Assembly (NCBI GenBank): GCA_948567375.1 | Contig: OX419756.1 | Coordinates: 75,282,333 to 75,346,332, forward strand | Direction: 5' to 3' | DNA length: 64,000 bases | DNA from: Lunularia cruciata | Lineage: Eukaryota; Streptophyta; Marchantiopsida; Lunulariales; Lunulariaceae | Shown here: positions 60,641-64,000 of the stretch, piece after piece | How positions within the stretch are numbered: position 1 is the first letter of the stretch | Layout: every line of letters begins with the position of its first letter | Notes under the pieces: model-generated | Told to the model about the DNA's origin: nothing | The model's database searches: none | Seen by the model: the letters and a program-made list of their open reading frames with translations, nothing else | Position numbers and translations under genes: made by a program

Positions 60641-61590
60641 GCATCATTCAATGCTCCTACGCCGTAGTTACACATGGGATTGGGTTACCGTTGGAGTTTG
60701 GACTTTGCCGGACCTTTACCGCTGACTGTGAGACATCATCGGTATGTTTTGGTGATGATGGAGCACTTCTCCAAGTGGATTGAGTTGGTGGCACTTCCTG
60801 ACAAGTCTAGTGAAGGGACAACTTACTCGTTTCTAGATTGAGTTCTTAGTCATTTTGGTGCACCAACTGAGGTTTTGACTGATCAGGGTACGGAGTTCTT
60901 GGGGGAGTTTCAGGTCTTGTGTGACAAGGCTTTGATTGATCATCATACTACATCCCGAGATCATCCTGAGGCAGATGGCTTTGCAGAGAGAGTGGTTCAG
61001 ACGGTGAAGAGAGGATTGCGAAAGTATGGTTTGCAGAGAGGCCACTTGGGAGATTGGGATCTCCAGTTACCTTGGTTGGCCATGGGGTATCGATTCAGCC
61101 GGCTATCCTCCTTAGCATCCTTCTTTCCATACTTTCTACTCTATGGACGAGATCCAGATTTACCTACAGCCATTCGTCGAGATGCTACTGTAGTTTTGGA
61201 CTTGGATGACCCTGATGTATGGATGAGCGCATGTTCTCAGCGGGCAGAGATCTTTCGGAGAGTGATGCCGATGGCCTTTGAGAACTTGGCGATTGCTCAG
61301 CATAGAGATACTTTACGCTATGCTACCATTCAAGGAGGAGGTTATAGACCCTCGATCCGTTGATTTTATCCAGGCGACTATGTATATCTACAGCAGACAG
61401 CACCGACTACACTTGATGTTTCTACAGGCCACACTATCTTGAGAGTGCGTGAGGTTTTGCCATCTGGAGTCCTTGTGTTAGAAGGACGTGATGGTGTTGT
61501 TTGGAAGGATCATGTGCGCAATTGTGTGCCATGCCACCTCCCAAACATTGATGGTACTATGGACCCAAGCTTGGCACTTGTACGTGTAGG
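60641..61590 (+). pseudogene. Integrase catalytic core of element D
   Basis: Same frame as RNase H. The D,D,E triad is present: Asp 60,701 (SFDFAGPLP), Asp 60,881 (LTDQGTEF) and Glu 60,986 (ADGFAERV), with 34 residues between the second and third. Stops TAG 60,665, TGA 60,839 and TGA 61,361 are each one change from CAG or CGA. The C-terminal module FYPGDYVYLQQ and TILRVREVLPSGVLVLEG leads into the PHD finger. Confidence 0.88.
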
Positions 61591-61738
61591 CTTGAGGTGT
61601 ATGTTATGTGACTCTTCTGGTGGAGCTGCTACTATGTTAGTGTGTGATAGTTGTTTGAGAGGATGGCATATGGCATGTATGACTCCTCCTCTCATGGTGG
61701 TTCCTCAAGGACAGTGGTTATGTCCTAGATGTACTTGA
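61591..61738 (+). pseudogene. PHD finger at the integrase C-terminus of element D
   Basis: The last 48 residues of pol fit the PHD consensus Cys4-His-Cys3 completely: CMLC, eleven residues, CDSC, four, H, two, C, then a 14-residue stretch ending in GQW before LCPRC. Terminator TGA at 61,736. By family knowledge PHD fingers read the histone H3 tail. Position at the integrase end is that of the chromodomain in chromoviruses, so a targeting role is inferred. No stop lies inside the domain. Confidence 0.88.
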
Positions 61739-61905
61739 CCTATAGCTAGTTCATTCTTATATGGTATAGATTGCAGACAGGCGACTAACGATGGGGCTCC
61801 ATAGCACCCGGCCTCCTGATCTTTGCCCATTAGAGGGTATACCATATACTTAGAGTAGATGGCTATCTGGAGTTAGAGGGACCTAACCGCCAGCTAGGGG
61901 GGCGA
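61739..61905 (+). other. 3' untranslated region and PPT-like tract of element D
   Basis: Non-coding. It ends with GCTAGGGGGGCGAT (about 61,893-61,906), a polypurine-tract-like run that lies immediately before the 107-bp repeat rather than before the TGTCAC of the LTR copy. Confidence 0.6.
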
Positions 61906-62012
61906 TTGTGGCACTTTACAATCTATGTATGACTTATGTGTGAGTTGTGCTTCTATAGAGTATGATGTTGACAGCGATGTATGTTGTGTAGCGATGTATA
62001 TACGCACGACAA
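61906..62012 (+). repeat. 107-bp direct repeat, copy 1 (inner)
   Basis: TTGTGGCACTTTAC...ACGCACGACAA. It recurs at 62,464-62,570 with about five differences. It separates the PPT-like tract from the 3' LTR copy. Confidence 0.92.
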
Positions 62013-62013
62013 C

Positions 62014-62463
62014 TGTCACGCCATTTGTAGTTCTGCATCTAGCTGCTCGGACACTGGAGTTCCAGTGATAGTAGTTAGAGTTATTCTAGTAGTTTCTCAG
62101 GGACTACTTTCCGACTGTCTGATTTGGTGTTCGGGGTACTAACTTCACGGTGGGGCCCACCGTCACTTTCCACCATTCGCACCGTCAAGTGTGCCATCAG
62201 TGGGACCGTTAGGGTTCTAGTGCTAGCTCGAGTCCAGGGGGGTATAGTTTCGAAGTGAGCTCCAGAGAGCTCACTTCTCTGATGTTGAGCCTTCGAGTTC
62301 CTGGCTATGGTGGACAGAGGCCGGTGAGCGTCACCTGGATTCTCTATGCTTGAGTGGGTGTGGCTTGACTGTAATCAATGCCCAGTTGTTGGCAGTTTAT
62401 AGAGTGTCAGATCAAGTACTGATCTGAGTTGAGTTGAGTTGAAAGTGTTAAGCAATCTGATTA
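62014..62463 (+). repeat. 3' LTR copy of element D
   Basis: 450 bp from TGTCACGCC to CAATCTGATTA, matching 43,971-44,407. At the end the sequence switches to the 107-bp repeat instead of the ACATCARAGAAGTGAAG seen in the other two copies. Confidence 0.88.
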
Positions 62464-62570
62464 TTGTGGCACTTTAGAGTCTATGTATGACTTATGTGTG
62501 AGTTGTGCTTCTATAGTGTATGATGTTGATAGCGATGTATGTTGTGTAGCGATGTATATACGCACGACAA
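62464..62570 (+). repeat. 107-bp direct repeat, copy 2 (outer)
   Basis: Second copy of 61,906-62,012. Its end (CGACA at 62,569) abuts AACG, which matches the left flank AACG at 43,967-43,970. The integrated DNA therefore appears to end with this repeat. Confidence 0.9.
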
Positions 62571-62843
62571 ACGCTGCTCCTTGTAAGGCTCAATGTTGCA
62601 GGTCTTCTTCATCCGGAGTAGCAATGTGGCTTCATTGTTGATAGGGTTTGTAGGCACGGGTGCCTCTCCAAGTACTTCAGTCGCAGGTATTGGGTTTTGA
62701 GACGGCTCTTCTTCTTGCATGGCTTGATCGTTCCTGAGGATCTACACTTGACTTTGTAATGTCTCCATGGTCATCTTAATCTCTCAAAGTTCATTCAACA
62801 TCCCTTGCATTCCTTGCACCAACTCTTGCAATTGTGGATCCAT
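62571..62843 (-). pseudogene. gag, N-terminal part (A2)
   Basis: ATG at 62,841-62,843 (MDPQLQELVQGMQGML) opens a frame with an N-terminal coiled-coil-like stretch typical of chromovirus gag (contains EIKMTMETLQSQV). A TGA and a TAG interrupt it in the first 35 codons. The frame runs on through a Pro-rich stretch to NIEPYKEQR, where element D is inserted, and resumes at 43,970. Confidence 0.8.
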
Positions 62844-62876
62844 GGTTCCTACAACACTCAATTGATAATGTCTACT

Positions 62877-63080
62877 TCAATACAGAGTCAATATAATCAC
62901 TCTGGAAGGCGCACAAACTATCGGAACTACCATTGGGACCTCAGAAGCTATCACTCGTTGATAATACTCCTCACCAAAATTCCTAATCACAAAATCTCTA
63001 AACATCACTTTCGGCCTCACTACATAACGGATTTCTACTTGAGTGTTGAAAGGGAGAGGATTTGGGACATTCATATCCAT
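62877..63080 (-). CDS. Small leader ORF 2 of chromovirus A2
   Basis: 67 codons, ATG to stop, between leader ORF 1 and gag. Contains VEIRYVVRPKVMFRDF, then FGEEYYQRVIASEVP, then MVVPIV. Its pattern (basic start, FG, RVxxS, PxxxPxV) resembles leader ORF 1 and the element E leader ORF. It begins five bases after the stop of ORF 1, in another phase. Function unknown. Confidence 0.45.
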   Translation of the reverse strand: MDMNVPNPLPFNTQVEIRYVVRPKVMFRDFVIRNFGEEYYQRVIASEVPMVVPIVCAPSRVIILTLY

Positions 63081-63084
63081 TTAA

Positions 63085-63306
63085 TCATAATAGAATGTAG
63101 ATTGTCAAATCCCACTCTCTATCATATATCACCATAGGTAGAATCACCGGGTTTGGTGAGTTCATCACTCTATCCATGAATTTTGCACCAAAGTGATAAA
63201 CTAGCGATACCCTCATCTGCTCACGCTGGATGTACATAAACTTGATGTGGAATAGGTTTGAGAATGGAAAGCTAGGTGTGGGAAATTGGCCTCCCGGCGC
63301 ATCCAT
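63085..63306 (-). CDS. Small leader ORF 1 of chromovirus A2
   Basis: 73 codons, first ATG about 130 bases after the PBS. Contains FHIKFMYIQREQMRVSL, then FGAKFMDRVMNSPNPV, then PMVIYDREWDLTIYIL. It aligns by eye with the element E leader peptide from MR onward (shared MR, L, G, P, P, V, YD, YIL in register). It may be the remnant of a longer leader-encoded protein. Confidence 0.45.
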   Translation of the reverse strand: MDAPGGQFPTPSFPFSNLFHIKFMYIQREQMRVSLVYHFGAKFMDRVMNSPNPVILPMVIYDREWDLTIYILL

Positions 63307-63433
63307 CCCATCCGCTCTCTAAAGTCCTTCCTAAGTCTAGCAACTACTCTATGTTCTCCACCTCAAAGTACTCAATTTCAGTAGTTCGTGCTATTCCAAG
63401 AGGGGTGATCCACTCTCTTGGACTAAAATACTT

Positions 63434-63445
63434 GCTCTGATACCA
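63434..63445 (-). other. Primer-binding site of A2 (initiator Met tRNA)
   Basis: Minus strand TGGTATCAGAGC, one base after the LTR end. This is the standard initiator methionine PBS of chromoviruses. Confidence 0.9.
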
Positions 63446-63446
63446 T

Positions 63447-64000
63447 TGTAATACTCCGAGGACAAGCGAAGAGAGAAAACACAGATTGCACACTCAAACA
63501 ATCGATGCCCCAAGGGAGCACCTTCTCTTTATTATATAGACAAAGAGGATCTCCTCCAAGGAAGCTCCACCATAGGATTAGGGACACAGATAGGTGACAT
63601 GTCAGCAAGCTCCACCCTTGGATTACTTACTTGGATGGGTGACATGTTTTGTCTAGGTCCTATCTGGTTGGTCAAACAAGCTTTGACTGGAGGGAATCTT
63701 TTAGGGAATCTTCCTGTAGGAATCTTAGAATCATGTAAGGTACCATTGGAAAGCTCTTGATGAGACAAAGTAGGGGGGAGTGAAGGCCAACCTTTCATAC
63801 GTTGGGGGGAATCTGCACAATTTCGAGGCCTAATTCATCCGTTTAGGCCTCCAAAATGCCTTCAAAGATTTTAGGCATATTTTGGTTCCTACTCTATTAG
63901 TAGAAGTCCCCTTTTGGTAGTACCTCTTTCTGATCTGTTTAGTCCATCATGTGTAATATTCTTCCAGATGTTACCAAACCAATTCTCACCTTTAAATCAT
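63447..64000 (-). repeat. 5' LTR of chromovirus A2, cut by window edge
   Basis: 554 bp of an LTR matching 38,982-39,726 from TGTAATACTCCGAGG onward, with some small indels, including a shorter G tract. The rest lies right of the window. Confidence 0.9.

Larger units (their letters stand above)
43971..62569 (+). mobile_element. Element D: Ty3/gypsy retrotransposon encoding a DNA methyltransferase
   Basis: Plus-strand element of 18.6 kb, about 9.9 kb without the nested element E. It begins TGTCATGCC and ends ACGCACGACA. Flanks GAACG (43,966-43,970) and AAACG (62,569-62,573) give a 4-5 bp target duplication in gag of chromovirus A2. Order: LTR/leader, gag with two zinc knuckles, aspartic protease, Dnmt3-type cytosine methyltransferase, RT, RNase H, integrase, PHD finger, LTR. 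From gag (45,763) to the end of the methyltransferase (about 58,290) everything lies in one frame once element E is skipped. Three net -1 frame changes follow downstream. Twelve in-frame TAG/TGA stops make this copy inactive. Confidence 0.9.
38982..64000 (-). mobile_element. Chromovirus A2 (Ty3/gypsy), interrupted by element D
   Basis: Minus-strand chromovirus running from its 3' LTR (38,982) to a 5' LTR cut by the right edge. Reading right to left, it has 5' LTR (63,447 onward), PBS, two small leader ORFs, gag (62,843 to 62,571, continuing at 43,970), protease, RT, RNase H, integrase, chromodomain and 3' LTR. Gag is split by element D at 43,971-62,569. Joining the two gag parts keeps one frame across the site (EQR before, SIGVVENW after). 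Stops and frameshifts show it is inactive. Confidence 0.9.

Overview
The window is plant nuclear DNA. It has spliced genes with GT-AG introns, a Skp1-interacting (SKIP1-type) F-box protein, Ty3/gypsy chromoviruses primed by initiator-Met tRNA, and long AT-rich intergenic DNA. I lean towards an early-diverging land plant (bryophyte grade), partly because DNA-methyltransferase-bearing Ty3 elements are known to me from charophyte algae. The sequence alone does not fix the species.

Layout. 1-1,341: retrotransposon remnants on the minus strand. 1,342-33,053: mostly non-coding, AT-rich DNA with a few simple and tandem repeats, a badly decayed LINE-type reverse transcriptase (about 17,640-18,560), one convincing host gene (SKIP1-like F-box protein, two exons, 21,508-22,699), one probable multi-pass membrane protein gene on the minus strand (27,511-28,260) and a few weak exon candidates. 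33,054-64,000: an almost uninterrupted stack of nested LTR retrotransposons.

The nest, from outside in: (1) minus-strand chromovirus A1 (from 33,054), broken in its RT at 36,347; (2) plus-strand chromovirus B (LTR 36,348-36,758), broken in its RT at 38,981; (3) minus-strand chromovirus A2 (38,982 to beyond the right edge), broken in its gag at 43,970; (4) plus-strand element D (43,971-62,569); (5) minus-strand Athila/Ogre-like element E (46,433-55,136) inside the gag of D. The missing halves of levels 1 and 2 must lie beyond the right edge.

The most unusual object is element D. It is a Ty3/gypsy-order element (gag, protease, RT, RNase H, integrase) with a complete Dnmt3-type cytosine-5 DNA methyltransferase domain between protease and RT, and a PHD finger at the integrase C-terminus where chromoviruses carry a chromodomain. 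Once element E is set aside, gag, protease and methyltransferase lie in one reading frame. The copy is dead: the twelve in-frame stops I could place are all TAG or TGA, never TAA. Each is one C-to-T change from CAG or CGA, the pattern expected of deaminated 5-methylcytosine in CHG and CG contexts.

A second unexpected observation is a small open reading frame of about 55-75 codons just downstream of the primer-binding site. It looks related in two otherwise unrelated families, element E (one copy, tandemly duplicated) and chromovirus A2 (two consecutive copies). Element E also carries an extra zinc-knuckle ORF upstream of its gag-pol.
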